The notes below the pieces were generated by a model, which saw only the letters and a program-made list of their open reading frames with translations, ran no database searches and had not been told where the DNA came from. Below are positions 36,750-46,839 of a stretch of 64,000 nt of DNA, one piece after another. Source of the stretch: Chitinophagaceae bacterium. Lineage in GTDB: Bacteria; Bacteroidota; Bacteroidia; Chitinophagales; Chitinophagaceae. The position numbers were made by a program, and so were the translations under genes. Location of the stretch: positions 744,001-808,000 of the forward strand of contig JADJBP010000001.1 in the NCBI GenBank assembly GCA_016703625.1. The letters are read 5' to 3'. Position 1 is the stretch's first letter; every line of letters begins with the position of its first letter.

Positions 36750-38837
36750 TTGAAAAGATATATAATTACATACCTGTTACTGATCTCTACCCTTTGTGTT
36801 CTTGCTCAAAAGCAGGCCAATACCTGGTATTTTGGAAACCGCGTTGGGCTTGATTTTAATTACTCACCCCCGCTTGCTCTTAATAACGGAGAGGCAAATT
36901 CGTTTGAGGGTACTGCATCAATAAGTGATAATAACGGGAAATTGCTTTTTTATACCAACGGCAATACTGTTCAGAACCGAAGGCATGATGCAATGCCTAA
37001 CGGCATCGGGTTACGGGGCGATATCAGCAGTACAGACAATGCAGTAATTGTACCCATGCCCGGCAACGACAGCATGTATTATATTTTTACAATAGGGTCT
37101 GCGATGGAGGAAGAACCGGTCTTTTGTTACAGCATTGTGGATATGAAGGCTGATGGCGGATACGGTGACGTTATTGTTAAAAACATACTGATCAAAGACA
37201 GTGTACTTGAAAAGATGGCGGCCATCAGGCATTGCAATAAAAGAGATACCTGGATCGTGATCCAGCATTGGAAAACTGATGAATACTATGCTTATTTATT
37301 AACCCCATCGGGTTTAAATTCACCTGTCATCAGTTCTACCGGGTTTATTTTAAGCGGTACGGTACTGAATTCGATAGGCACTTTAAAATTTTCGAGTAAA
37401 GGAAATAAACTTGCAGCATGCCATGCTTTTGATAACGATGCTGTACAACTCATGGATTTTGACAATACAACCGGGGTCATTTCCAACTCCCTGGTTTTTT
37501 ATCCAAATGCCATACCTCACCAGAATTCATATACCGGTGTATATGGCGCCGAGTTTTCGCCCGATGGCAGGTTGTTATACATATCTGCAAACAATTCAGT
37601 TACTGATCCCAGCACGCTTTACCAGTTTGATATCACTTCAAATAATGCAGCCACCATACTGGCATCAAAACAAATTATTGCACAAACTGCACCCTGGTTT
37701 GCCGGTGACCTGCAATTGGCTCCTGATCAAAAAATATATTTTGCCATGTGGAAGGATACATCAATTTCTGTAATTGAAAATCCCAATACCATTGGCCCTG
37801 GCTGTAATTTCATTTTTAATAAAATATACCTTGGCCCTGAGAACAGCAACCCGGTTCAGTTTGGGCTGCCTACTTTTTTGCAAAGTTATTTCGACAGCAC
37901 ATCAAACCCCTATGACTTTGGCCGTACAGGTAACTGCACAGACCTGTCAGTAAGCTTTTTGCTGAGCAGGCTCAGCGGCATTGATTCGGTAAAATGGGAT
38001 TTTGGCGACGGGCAGCAATCACAGGTTTTACAACCTACACATACATACACAGCACCCGGTTTTTATGATGTTAACCTCATCGTTTATAAAATTGACTGCT
38101 CCGGTTTATATGATACCATCAACCGTAAAATATGGATAGCTGATTCCGGGGAATTTTTAGGCGCAGATACATCCAGTTGTAACCTGTTAACGATGGAAAT
38201 TGGTGTGGATGTGATCATTGGTGTAAATTATTTATGGAACACCGGTTTTACCGGAAGTAAGATCACTACAACCGGGTTTGGAGATTATTGGCTCGAAATG
38301 GAACAGAATGGTTGTAAAGTGCGGGATACCATTAAAGTTTCACCAAGGCCAAAACCAACAGTTGGACTCGGTGCCGATACCAGTATCTGCAGGTATAAAC
38401 CGGTTGTTTTAAGTACGGCCAGTTCAAACTACGATAGCTATTTGTGGAGTACAGGCGAAACCACTCCTACAATTTTGGTGAACCAGGCAGGAACTTATTC
38501 AGTTACTGTTTTGCAAAATTCATGTGAGGCAACCGACAGCATCCGGGTTTCTCCAGGTGATTGTGATGTATATATTCCATCGGCCTTTACACCAAACGGT
38601 GATAATGTAAATGAAACTTTTGGTGTTATTGATAATGTTGCAGTTCAGTATTTCTCCATGCAGATCTACAATAAATGGGGACAATTGATCTTTATCAGTA
38701 ACGATATTGCCAAAAAATGGGACGGAACCTACAAAGGAAAACAGGTACCCAACGGGGCATACATATGGATGATGACCTATGTGAACCGGAGCGGCAGAAA
38801 ATTCTATGAACAGGGTACTGTGATGCTTATTCGTTAA
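36750..38837 (+). CDS. T9SS cargo protein with PKD and gliding-associated C-terminal domain
   Basis: 695 residues, starting with TTG at 36750 (signal peptide KRYIITYLLLISTLCVLAQ). Residues ~25–385 form a beta-propeller-like region with repeated phrases such as LKFSSKGNKLAACHAFDN and EFSPDGRLLYISANN. A PKD-type domain (VKWDFGDGQQSQVLQPTHTYT) lies near 410–450. A SprB-like/Ig-like segment follows, and the last ~90 residues (YIPSAFTPNGDNVNETFGV to YEQGTVMLIR) are the gliding motility-associated C-terminal (type B sorting) domain. It is thus probably secreted by the T9SS and displayed on the surface. It begins 7 bases after ispF. Confidence 0.87.
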   Translation: MKRYIITYLLLISTLCVLAQKQANTWYFGNRVGLDFNYSPPLALNNGEANSFEGTASISDNNGKLLFYTNGNTVQNRRHDAMPNGIGLRGDISSTDNAVIVPMPGNDSMYYIFTIGSAMEEEPVFCYSIVDMKADGGYGDVIVKNILIKDSVLEKMAAIRHCNKRDTWIVIQHWKTDEYYAYLLTPSGLNSPVISSTGFILSGTVLNSIGTLKFSSKGNKLAACHAFDNDAVQLMDFDNTTGVISNSLVFYPNAIPHQNSYTGVYGAEFSPDGRLLYISANNSVTDPSTLYQFDITSNNAATILASKQIIAQTAPWFAGDLQLAPDQKIYFAMWKDTSISVIENPNTIGPGCNFIFNKIYLGPENSNPVQFGLPTFLQSYFDSTSNPYDFGRTGNCTDLSVSFLLSRLSGIDSVKWDFGDGQQSQVLQPTHTYTAPGFYDVNLIVYKIDCSGLYDTINRKIWIADSGEFLGADTSSCNLLTMEIGVDVIIGVNYLWNTGFTGSKITTTGFGDYWLEMEQNGCKVRDTIKVSPRPKPTVGLGADTSICRYKPVVLSTASSNYDSYLWSTGETTPTILVNQAGTYSVTVLQNSCEATDSIRVSPGDCDVYIPSAFTPNGDNVNETFGVIDNVAVQYFSMQIYNKWGQLIFISNDIAKKWDGTYKGKQVPNGAYIWMMTYVNRSGRKFYEQGTVMLIR

Positions 38838-38885
38838 AAATATTACTTAATCAACCTTCCTGCGGTATTTCCTTTTTACATTGTG

Positions 38886-38893
38886 TAACTTTG
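38886..38893 (+). promoter_or_regulatory. Candidate -7 element TAACTTTG of dut
   Basis: This TAnnTTTG match ends 5 bases before the ATG at 38899. It supports that ATG over an upstream TTG and suggests a leaderless transcript. Confidence 0.45.
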
Positions 38894-38898
38894 CCCGC

Positions 38899-39333
38899 AT
38901 GCAAACAGTCCAGGTTAATATCATAAACAGGTCTTCCAATCCCATACCTGCCTATGCTACTTCCGGATCATCCGGGATGGATATAAGAGCCAGCCTGGAT
39001 GAACCGGTCATTTTACAGCCATTGGAACGCACATTGATCCCCACAGGTTTATTTATAGAATTACCCTCCGGGTATGAGGCACAGGTAAGGCCAAGGAGCG
39101 GTATGGCCATTAAGCAGGGTATTACCTGTTTAAATTCGCCCGGTACCGTGGATGCAGATTACCGAGGAGAACTTAAAGTGATACTGATCAATCTCAGCAA
39201 TGAACAGCAGGTGATCAATCATGGCGACAGGATTGCCCAGGTCATCATTGCTAAAAACTGAACAGGCATCATTGATCCTGGTTGAACAATTAAATGAATC
39301 TGTAGGGTGAAGGAGGTTTTGCACAGGCATTAA
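38899..39333 (+). CDS. dut: dUTP diphosphatase, C-terminus frameshifted in the sequence
   Basis: The intact part (38899–39261) has dUTPase motif 1 (ATSGSSGMDIRA), motif 2 (RPRSGMAIKQG), motif 3 (NSPGTVDADYRGELKV) and motif 4 (HGDRIAQVII). The frame then stops after IIAKN. Continuing in another frame gives EQASLILVEQLNESV, and in a further one GEGGF, the Gly-rich motif 5 that closes over the nucleotide. At least two single-base errors near 39255 and 39305 would explain this; the exact end is uncertain. The enzyme hydrolyses dUTP to dUMP and keeps uracil out of DNA. Confidence 0.85.
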
Positions 39334-39338
39334 TAAAT

Positions 39339-40179
39339 ATGATGAACAAGCAAAACATAATGAATTATATCAGCACCCCTTTTATTGTAACGATCCTGAT
39401 CTTTTCGGCATCCGGCTGCAAAACGGTAAAGCAGATCAATAAAGCCATTTCACCAAAGGATTCTTCGGCTGTTGTCATCCTGGATCAATCTAAAGTAGAT
39501 TCATTGCTGATGATCCGGGAAACAATTGAAAACATGAATCGAAATTATATTGACTTTAAAACCTTTAATGCAAAGATCAAGGTAGATTACCAGGATAACA
39601 AAGGCAGGCAGCCTGATGTTACGGCGATCGTAAGGATCATTAAAGACAGCGCCATCTGGATATCTCTTACTGCTTCCTTTTTGAATATTGAAATATACCG
39701 GGTACTCATTACCATGGACAGCGTTATTTTACTGAATAAACAGGATAAGGAAGTGCAATACCGCTCGCTGGATTATTTACAGGAAGTAACAGAGATCCCG
39801 TTTGATTATAAAACCCTGCAGGACCTGCTGATCGGAAACCCGGTATTTACTGACAGTAATATTGGTATTATAAAAAACAGATAACCAGATCTTTTTTTCC
39901 ATGGCAGGCATTTATTTTAAACACCTGCTCACACTTTCTTCGGCTAATTATTATTTAACCCACAGTAAACTGGATGATGTGGATATTACCAGGAGCCGCA
40001 CCGCAGACCTGACCTATGGCGATTATGAAAATAAATCAGGCTTCAATTTTTCAACATACCGTGAAATATCGGTTTCAGAAAAAAATAAACTCGATATACG
40101 GCTCAACTTTAAACAGTATGAGTTTAACAAAGAATTATCAGTTTCTTTTTACATCCCCAAAAATTATACAACCAGGTAA
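39339..40179 (+). CDS. DUF4292 family lipoprotein, frameshifted in the sequence
   Basis: The first frame has a lipoprotein signal (FSASGCKTVKQ) and reads NYIDFKTFNAKIKVDYQDNKG, then IWISLTASFLNIEIYRVLIT, and stops at 39884. The continuation, in the frame of KTDNQIFFSMAGIYFKHLLT and running to 40179, is the rest of the same domain. Removing one A from the A6 run at 39872–39877 joins them. The ~279-residue protein belongs to DUF4292, a LolA-like lipoprotein family. Its place between dut and an EnvC-like gene is the common Bacteroidota order. Confidence 0.8.
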
Positions 40180-40268
40180 GCGTTATTTGTAATATCCGGC
40201 AACGGTGACGCTTACATTTTCTTTTATTGCATTTTGAATTGTATTTTTGAAATATCTTAATTTCCGGT

Positions 40269-41558
40269 ATGATTAAATTGATCTTTAGTATTATCCTATT
40301 TTCTGTACTCGGTTTTTCTGTACATGCACAGGAAACCCGTGAAGATCTCGAAAAGCAGCGGGCACAGTTGAAAAAAGAAATGGAGCAGACTCAGAGACTG
40401 CTCAACAGTAATAAATCCAAAACCAAACAGAACCTGGTGCAGTGGAAACTCATCAATGATAAACTGAACCTGCAAAACAGGCTCATAGACAATATCAGCA
40501 AGGACATCAATATCCTGGATAATAATATCTACACCAACCAGCGTGAAATAACCCGCTATAATAAACTGCTGGATACCTTAAAGGAAGAATATGCCAAAAG
40601 CATGGTGTATGCCTATAAAAACAGGAACAATTATGATTTCCTGAGTTTTATTTTTTCTGCAGCCAGTTTTAACGATGCCATTAAGCGGGTAGCTTATTTA
40701 AAATACTACAGATCTTACCGTGAAAAGCAGGGTGAAAATATTATCCGTACACAGGAGTTGCGCAAACAGCGGTTAAATGAACTGGGCAGTATCAAGGAAA
40801 AGAAAAGTGAAGTGCTTAAGATAAAAGATAAAGAGGTTAATGTACTGGCAAATCAAAAGAGTGAGAAAGACAAGATCGTGAATGAACTGAAAAAGGAAGG
40901 AAAACAACTGAATGACCAGCTATCAGCCTATAAAAAACAAAATGCAAAAGTTGAACGGGCCATTGCAGCTGCCATTAATAAGGCAAGGGATGATGCAAGA
41001 AAAGCTGCTATAAAAAAGGCTAAGGAAAATACTGCCGTAGCCAAAGAGAATACCAACAGCAATACAGAAACGAAATCAGCTGCTGCAACAACAAAAAAAA
41101 CAGAAGCCTATAAAGCACCGGAAAGTGTTTTGCTGAATGCCGGTAATATTGCGTTGAATGAGAATTTTATCAAAAACAGGGGACAGCTTCCCTGGCCGGT
41201 AGATAAGGGGGTAACCATAATGCATTATGGCAGAAACCAGTTACCCAGCGGCAGATCAATTGATGTAACCGGGGTAACCGTAGCAACTGAGATCGGCAGT
41301 AATGTAAAATCTGTTTTCGACGGGGTGGTTTCAAAGATCGTATTTATAGAAGACATGCAGGTGGTCATCATACAGCATGGTAAATATTTCAGTACGTACA
41401 GCAATTTAGGCAATGTTACTGTTAAGGCCGGCGACAATGTAAAGACGGGGCAGGTGATCGGTAAAGCTGCAGCCAACCTGGACGGCATTGGTGCCATTGA
41501 TTTTTATATCAATGATGAAAAGAATAATATTGATCCTGAAAAATGGCTGAAAAGGTAA
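40269..41558 (+). CDS. EnvC-like murein hydrolase activator (degenerate M23)
   Basis: 429 residues. After a signal peptide (residues 1–20, ending SVHAQ) there are two long coiled-coil stretches at about 22–115 and 155–255, then an Ala/Thr/Lys linker, then a LytM/M23-type domain at 300–429. In active LytM enzymes the zinc is held by HxxxD and HxH. Here the first site reads IMHYGRNQLPS and the last reads AIDFYIN, so the HxH is lost. It should therefore activate amidases at the septum rather than cut peptidoglycan itself. It follows the DUF4292 gene on the same strand. Confidence 0.88.
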   Translation: MIKLIFSIILFSVLGFSVHAQETREDLEKQRAQLKKEMEQTQRLLNSNKSKTKQNLVQWKLINDKLNLQNRLIDNISKDINILDNNIYTNQREITRYNKLLDTLKEEYAKSMVYAYKNRNNYDFLSFIFSAASFNDAIKRVAYLKYYRSYREKQGENIIRTQELRKQRLNELGSIKEKKSEVLKIKDKEVNVLANQKSEKDKIVNELKKEGKQLNDQLSAYKKQNAKVERAIAAAINKARDDARKAAIKKAKENTAVAKENTNSNTETKSAAATTKKTEAYKAPESVLLNAGNIALNENFIKNRGQLPWPVDKGVTIMHYGRNQLPSGRSIDVTGVTVATEIGSNVKSVFDGVVSKIVFIEDMQVVIIQHGKYFSTYSNLGNVTVKAGDNVKTGQVIGKAAANLDGIGAIDFYINDEKNNIDPEKWLKR

Positions 41559-41562
41559 TTTG

Positions 41563-42681
41563 TCAGATCACTTTTTTATAAAGCGCTTCATAAAGCGGCA
41601 CAATATTCTCAATACCGAATTTTTTTGCCTGCGCCAGCGCATTGGATTTAAATTGCTGTAAAGTGGCATTGTCCTTTAAAATGAGCAATGCATTTTTGCT
41701 CATGTCTTCCACGTCGCCTACATTACTCATATAACCACTGAAACCATTGATATTTATTTCGGGCAGGCCGCCTGCATTGGTAGATATTACGGGTACCGAA
41801 GCAGCCATGGCTTCCAGTGCTGCCAAACCAAAACTTTCATATTCGCTGGTTAATAAAAACAGGTCGGCGATGGGCAATATATCTTCCATCTGTTCCTGCT
41901 TACCCAAAAATTTGATCGTATTGTGCGACTCGCATTTGCGGGCACTGGCTTCAATATGGGTTCTTTCGGGTCCATCGCCCAGCAGTAACAGTGTTGCAGG
42001 CATTTTTTCCTGGATCAGCAAAAAAGTGGCAACCACATCCTCCACCCGTTTTAATTTTCTGAAATTGGAAGCATGCACAATGATTTTTTCACCATTGGGG
42101 GAGATCAGTTTCCTGAATGCATCAACCGGTTTTTTGTGAAAACGCTGTATATCCACGAAATTGTGAATCACTTCAATTTCCTTATCTATACTGAAATTTT
42201 TATACGTTTCTTCTTTAAGGTTATGCGAAACAGCAGTCAGGATATCACTTTCATTCATCGAAAAAGTGACCACCGGGCTGTAGGTCTTGTCGCGGCCTAC
42301 AAGGGTGATATCAGTTCCGTGTAACGTGGTGATCACAGGTATTCTTATTCCCTGTTTGGCCAGGATCTGCTTGGCCATATATGCTGCGGCTGCATGCGGA
42401 ATAGCATAATGTACATGGAGTAATTCAACATCATTATTCAAAATTACATCAACCATGGTACTGGCCAGCGCGGTTTCATATGGCGGGTAATCAAACAGCG
42501 GGTAGGTTGGCACCCTAACCTCGTGGTAAAAAATATTGGCATGAAAACCGCTCAGCCGTACCGGTTGCTGGTAAGTTATAAAATGGATATTGTGGCCCTT
42601 ATCAGCCAAAGCTTTACCCAGTTCGGTTGCCAATACGCCACTACCGCCAAAAGTAGGGTAACAAACAATGCCTATATTCAT
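41563..42681 (-). CDS. bshA: N-acetyl-alpha-D-glucosaminyl L-malate synthase BshA
   Basis: 372 residues of the GT4 family with the BshA hallmarks: start IGIVCYPTFGGSGVLATELG, VHYAIPHAAAAYMA near residue 95, TTLHGTDITLVG near 125, VSHNLKEETY, and the nucleotide-sugar site with the ESFGLAALEAMA motif (here YESFGLAALEAMAA) near 285. It joins UDP-GlcNAc to L-malate, the first step of bacillithiol, the low-molecular-weight thiol of many Bacteroidota. The bshB/bshC genes are not in the window. It is convergent with the EnvC-like gene, four bases apart. Confidence 0.9.
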   Translation of the reverse strand: MNIGIVCYPTFGGSGVLATELGKALADKGHNIHFITYQQPVRLSGFHANIFYHEVRVPTYPLFDYPPYETALASTMVDVILNNDVELLHVHYAIPHAAAAYMAKQILAKQGIRIPVITTLHGTDITLVGRDKTYSPVVTFSMNESDILTAVSHNLKEETYKNFSIDKEIEVIHNFVDIQRFHKKPVDAFRKLISPNGEKIIVHASNFRKLKRVEDVVATFLLIQEKMPATLLLLGDGPERTHIEASARKCESHNTIKFLGKQEQMEDILPIADLFLLTSEYESFGLAALEAMAASVPVISTNAGGLPEININGFSGYMSNVGDVEDMSKNALLILKDNATLQQFKSNALAQAKKFGIENIVPLYEALYKKVI

Positions 42682-42770
42682 ATGAAGCCATTTATTAAAA
42701 ATTGATAAAGATGCAATTTACCGAAATATATTTCACTGTTCAATCCATTCATGTATTCGGTTTAAATCTG

Positions 42771-42778
42771 TAAGTTTG
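42771..42778 (+). promoter_or_regulatory. Candidate -7 element TAAGTTTG of the M28 peptidase gene
   Basis: A TAnnTTTG match ends 16 bases before the ATG at 42795. No exact TTG sits 19 bases upstream, so support is moderate. Confidence 0.35.
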
Positions 42779-42794
42779 TTCATAAACTTCACCT

Positions 42795-44180
42795 ATGTTC
42801 AGAAGAATTGTATCCCCTTTATTGTTTTTTATAGTCACCGGTTTTCCCGGATTCGCCCAGCCAGATGATTCTGCAATGATCAGGAAAATTGCCGATGAGG
42901 TCTTACTGAATGGTAAAGGTATGAATGACCTGTATACTTTATGTAAATCAGTGGGGCACCGGTTAAGTGGCAGTGCCGGTATGTATAAGGCCGAGGCCTG
43001 GGGCGTTAAAACCTTAAAGGAAGCCGGAGCCGAAAATACCTGGCTGCAGCAATGTATGGTTCCACACTGGGTGCGGGGCCAAAAAGAATTTGCCGGTTTC
43101 CGTACCCAACAACGCAGTACCGACCCGGTTTTTGATGTGGTTGCCCTTGGAAATGCTGTTGGAACAGGCGACAAGGGTGTTTTGGCAAATGTGATAGAAG
43201 TGAAAAATTTTGAGGAACTGGAAAAAAGAAAGGATGAAGTAAAAGGAAAAATTGTTTTTTATAATTACCCTTTCAATAAAACCCTGTTGAGGGGCGCTTA
43301 TGGGGATGCCGTAAAATACCGCAGCAATGGTGCTTCTGCGGCAGCAAAGTATGGTGCAGTAGCTGTTATCGTTCGTTCTGTTACCGGTGCCATGGATGAT
43401 CACCCGCATACAGGTGCCCTGAGGTATAATGATACATTGCCAAAGATCCCGGCCGTAGCCATCAGTACCAAAGGAGCCGAAAAACTGAGTGCTTTGATCA
43501 AAGGTGCTTATAAAAACGAAAATTTATTTATCAGGACAAACTGTATGATGTTACCGGATACCATCGGGCATAATGTGATCGGGGAGATCAGGGGTTCTGA
43601 ATTCCCGGATGAAATAATAACCATTGGCGGGCACCTCGACAGCTGGGACCAGGGTGAAGGCGCCCATGATGACGGAACCGGGATCGTTCAAAGCATTGAA
43701 GTATTAAGGGTGTTGAGAACGATTGGCTATAAACCCAAACGTACGATCCGGATCGTGCTGTTTGCCAATGAAGAAAATGGTTTGCGCGGCGGCAACAAAT
43801 ATGCCGGCGAAGCAAAATTGAAAAATGAAAAGCATGTGATGGCCATGGAAAGTGATGGTGGTGGAGAGTACCCGCGTGGATTCAGTTGCGGAATGACCAG
43901 GGCGCAGTTTGAAAAAGTACAGGGCTGGTTAAAATACTTTGAGCCATTTGATGCTGCAAAATTTTCATTTCATGAAGGCGGTGGTGGAGGTGCCGACATC
44001 GGGCCGCTGCAAACAATGTTTAAAACCGCGCAATTCGGGTTAAACACAACCGGTCAAAGGTATTTTGATGTACACCATGCCGCTTCGGATGTATTTGAAA
44101 AAGTGCATGCCCAGGAATTGAATTTAGGCAGCGTAGTAATGGCAACAATGGTTTACCTTGTAGATAAGTATGGCTTATAA
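42795..44180 (+). CDS. M28 family metallopeptidase with PA domain
   Basis: 461 residues with a signal peptide (ending FPGFAQ near 21). An inserted protease-associated domain lies at about 125–245. The M28 zinc site is complete in order: GGHLDSWDQGEG (His, Asp), HDDGTG (bridging Asp), NEENGLRGG (catalytic Glu pair), MESDGGG (Asp) and YFDVHHAASD (last His). Close relatives are annotated as aminopeptidase or carboxypeptidase Q-like. It probably degrades peptides in the periplasm or outside. Confidence 0.88.
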   Translation: MFRRIVSPLLFFIVTGFPGFAQPDDSAMIRKIADEVLLNGKGMNDLYTLCKSVGHRLSGSAGMYKAEAWGVKTLKEAGAENTWLQQCMVPHWVRGQKEFAGFRTQQRSTDPVFDVVALGNAVGTGDKGVLANVIEVKNFEELEKRKDEVKGKIVFYNYPFNKTLLRGAYGDAVKYRSNGASAAAKYGAVAVIVRSVTGAMDDHPHTGALRYNDTLPKIPAVAISTKGAEKLSALIKGAYKNENLFIRTNCMMLPDTIGHNVIGEIRGSEFPDEIITIGGHLDSWDQGEGAHDDGTGIVQSIEVLRVLRTIGYKPKRTIRIVLFANEENGLRGGNKYAGEAKLKNEKHVMAMESDGGGEYPRGFSCGMTRAQFEKVQGWLKYFEPFDAAKFSFHEGGGGGADIGPLQTMFKTAQFGLNTTGQRYFDVHHAASDVFEKVHAQELNLGSVVMATMVYLVDKYGL

Positions 44181-44203
44181 TAATTTATTGAAATAACAGT
44201 ATC

Positions 44204-44637
44204 ATGAGTGATGTAACATTAAATGAGGTTGCCGGCGTGCAACCGAAAAAAGAAAAGTGGTTTCCGCAAATTTTTAAGATGGTTTGTTTTTGTTGTGCTA
44301 CTATGCCTTGCCGTAGGATTCTGGTGGAAATATTTTTTTGTTTTTGGCGAGGTGTAAAATCAGGCGAACTGAACTATGTGGTTAAAAAGGCAATCTTTTT
44401 AAAACCTATGAAGGCAAGCTTATCCAGTCGGGTATCCGTTCCAAATCACCGGGGGCAATCAGTTCTTATGAATTTGAATTCTCGGTGGCCGACGACAGCA
44501 TTGCAAACATTTTGATGAACAACAGCGGCAATTATTTTGACCTGCATTACAGGGAGTATAAGGGAACACTGCCCTGGCGGGGTTTTAGTCCTTATATTGT
44601 AGACAAGATCATCAGTATGAAAGCAGTGGAACGTTAA
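44204..44637 (+). CDS. Hypothetical single-pass membrane protein, frameshifted in the sequence
   Basis: The nominal frame (44204–44515) drifts out of phase three times. Adding one base at the T5 run 44271–44275, one G at 44351–44352 and one G at 44389–44390 yields a sensible ~145-residue protein. It has an N-terminal MSDVTLNEVAGVQPKKEK, one membrane helix (WFVFVVLLCLAVGFWWKYFF), then GVKSGELNYVVKKGNLFKTY, and ends YIVDKIISMKAVER at 44637. The family is conserved in Bacteroidota in my recollection but has no known function. Its end overlaps the convergent methyltransferase gene by 4 bases. Confidence 0.6.
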
Positions 44638-45338
44638 CTGCCGGCATACAGTAAAAATATCACCGGCTTTTTATGAAAGTCGGTTTTTTCCTGCCTCCAC
44701 CCGGCAATGGTCTTTGTTTTTATAAATTCATTGGCGCCGGTCAATTCAGCTGCAATACAGAGTTTGGTTGCAGGCCTGCATGTTTTCAATAAGGTTTCCA
44801 GCAGTTGGTTGTTCCGGTAAGGCGTTTCTATGAATATTTGGGTGCTGCTTTTCTTTTGAGAGTTTGCTTCCAGTGCCGTAATGGCTTTATTGCGTTCCAG
44901 GTTATCAATGGGCAGGTATCCAACAAATTCAAACTGTTGCCCGTTCATGCCGCTTGCCATTAAGGCCAGCAGGATAGAACTTGGTCCCACCAGTGGTTTA
45001 ATGGTAACATTCATTTCCTGTGCTGCAGCAATTAATATCTGTCCCGGGTCAGCAATACCGGGGCAACCCGCTTCGCTGATGATGGCAATATTTTTTCCTT
45101 CACTGATCTTTTGCCTGAATGTATTGACCAGTTCAGTTTCTGCTTTGTGTATGGTGAACCATTCATAATCATCGATCACGATGTCTTTACTCATGGTTTT
45201 TAAGAACCGCCTTGCTGTTCTTTCATTTTCTGCAAATATTACCCGGCAGTTTTTTACAGCATCCATGATATAAAGCGGGATGGTTTCAGTAGCCTTTTCT
45301 TCCAGCACAGTGGGAATAAGATAAACAAGTACGCTCAT
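44634..45338 (-). CDS. RsmI-like SAM-dependent (tetrapyrrole methylase fold) methyltransferase
   Basis: About 234 residues from the ATG at 45336–45338 (MSVLVYLIPTVL); the longer frame to 45443 adds 35 residues overlapping the upstream gene. The tetrapyrrole-methylase fold shows AENERTARRFLK, AIISEAGCPGIADPG (SAM loop) near residue 85, and LVGPSSILLALMASG near 110. It resembles RsmI, which 2'-O-methylates C1402 of 16S rRNA, but is shorter and belongs to a second RsmI-like group seen in Bacteroidota. The substrate is not certain. Confidence 0.82.
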   Translation of the reverse strand: MSVLVYLIPTVLEEKATETIPLYIMDAVKNCRVIFAENERTARRFLKTMSKDIVIDDYEWFTIHKAETELVNTFRQKISEGKNIAIISEAGCPGIADPGQILIAAAQEMNVTIKPLVGPSSILLALMASGMNGQQFEFVGYLPIDNLERNKAITALEANSQKKSSTQIFIETPYRNNQLLETLLKTCRPATKLCIAAELTGANEFIKTKTIAGWRQEKTDFHKKPVIFLLYAGS

Positions 45339-45340
45339 AA

Positions 45341-46132
45341 TTATAAATTGACCTTGCCGGCAACATTGATCAAACCTTCGTTCCTGGCTTTGTATAAGCT
45401 GATGGTGGCTGCAATTACTGCATAACTGGGTGCCAGTAACCATCCCAGTACAGGTATAAAATGCATCAGGTAAAAAACCATGCCGTTGCCAATGGCCAGG
45501 CCTTTGTGACGCCCGATAAAGGTAATGCTTTGTGATGTTGACAATTTATTCCGTTCGCAGCTGTAATCCAGCATGGAAAATCCCAGGTAATAACATTCAA
45601 CCAGCAATGCCAGCAAAGGGGTAACCCAACCGATCAGCGGTATAAAAGACAAAATTAAAATAGAGACCGTGTAAACTGTTTGCCAGAGCATGTTTCGCAG
45701 GGCCAGCCTGATGCCCCGCATAATATCCTTCATCAGTTGTTTAAAATTGAACGGGTAATCTTTTCCTTCCATAATGGATGCTGTTTTTTCACTCAGGTAG
45801 GCAAATAAAGGCGAGCCAATGATCAGGAACAGGTATTTGAAAAGTGAAAAGTAGAATAACAGCAGTACCAGGTTCAGAATGATCTGGCCGAAAATGAGTA
45901 AAAAACTCAGCCAGCTGTTCTGCATTTTCTCCATCCATTCGGCCACCCCCGATTTTTGCAGCATAAATTCGATGGCGCTGTTACTGGAAACAACAAACAG
46001 GTAAATGCCCAGGCAAAAAAGGACCGCATAAATAAAACCAGGTATCAATATCCATTTCCACAACCGGTGCTTAATGATAAAGCGGTGGGTTTGGTAATAA
46101 GCCTGGAAGGAAGTAATGATCTCTTTAAGCAT
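45341..46132 (-). CDS. EI24 / CysZ-like membrane protein
   Basis: 263 residues with about five to six hydrophobic segments: near 28–50, 75–105 (LSFLLIFGQIILNLVLLLFYF), 150–195 (TVSILILSFIPLIGWVTPLLALLVECYYLGFSMLDY) and 220–245. The phrase ECYYLGFSMLDYSCERN is typical of the EI24 domain family, which includes the sulfate permease-like CysZ. A transport role is possible but there is no sulfate-assimilation gene nearby. It lies two bases upstream of the RsmI-like gene on the same strand, so the two are co-transcribed. Confidence 0.78.
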   Translation of the reverse strand: MLKEIITSFQAYYQTHRFIIKHRLWKWILIPGFIYAVLFCLGIYLFVVSSNSAIEFMLQKSGVAEWMEKMQNSWLSFLLIFGQIILNLVLLLFYFSLFKYLFLIIGSPLFAYLSEKTASIMEGKDYPFNFKQLMKDIMRGIRLALRNMLWQTVYTVSILILSFIPLIGWVTPLLALLVECYYLGFSMLDYSCERNKLSTSQSITFIGRHKGLAIGNGMVFYLMHFIPVLGWLLAPSYAVIAATISLYKARNEGLINVAGKVNL

Positions 46133-46185
46133 GTATTATTTGAATTGGCAGTATATCGTATTTTAGCTTTAAAGTTAATACTATA

Positions 46186-46793
46186 ATGAAGAAGTTGCGG
46201 GTACAATTTTATAAAGGCCCTGATGTGGTTAGCATAGCAAGGCAATTGATCGGGAAAATTATTGTTACTAATTTTAATGGTGAGATCACATCCGGCAGAA
46301 TTGTAGAAACAGAAGCCTATATCGGGCTGACGGACAGGGCATCTCATTCATATGGCGGTAAACGCACTGCCCGTAATGAACACATGTATGCACCGGCCGG
46401 AACTGCGTATGTGTACATCTGTTATGGCATGCACCATTTATTTAATGTGGTAACCAATGCAAAGGATATTCCAGATGCGGTACTGATCAGGGCATTGGAG
46501 CCTTTGACAGGAATAGCAACCATGCTGAAACGTACCGGGAAAATAAAACCTGGCAACAGTTTAACCAGGGGCCCCGGTAATGCAGCAAAGGCACTGGGTA
46601 TTTCAAAAAACATTCAGGCATTCATTTAACAGCATCTGAAGTGTATATTGCTGATGACGGATTTGAAATACCCGGTACATTAATTGGCGCAAGCAGGCGT
46701 ATAGGTGTTGAAAGTTCGGGTGAGGCAGCTTTAAAACCATATCGTTTTTATGTAAAGGGAAATCAGTTTGTAAGCAGTTATCCCAATAAATAA
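46186..46793 (+). CDS. DNA-3-methyladenine glycosylase (AAG/MPG family), frameshifted in the sequence
   Basis: The first frame (to 46629) carries VSIARQLIGKIIVT, GRIVETEAYIGLTDRASHSY with the catalytic Glu, GTAYVYICYGMHHLFNVVT, and RGPGNAAKALGISK. One extra A in the A6 run at 46605–46610 continues it as KHSGIHLTASEVYIADDG and SRRIGVESSGEAALKPYRFY to the stop at 46791–46793. The joined ~203-residue protein is the normal length for the alkyladenine glycosylase family, which excises alkylated purines in base-excision repair. It diverges from the EI24 gene. Confidence 0.9.
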
Positions 46794-46807
46794 ATGACCG
46801 GTATACC

Positions 46808-46839
46808 AAAAAAAATCCCCCGTTGCCAGGCAATGGGGG
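46808..46839 (-). terminator. Terminator of the PorP/SprF gene
   Basis: CCCCCGTTGCC pairs with GGCAATGGGGG, and the minus strand continues with eight T. It separates the glycosylase and PorP/SprF genes. Confidence 0.88.
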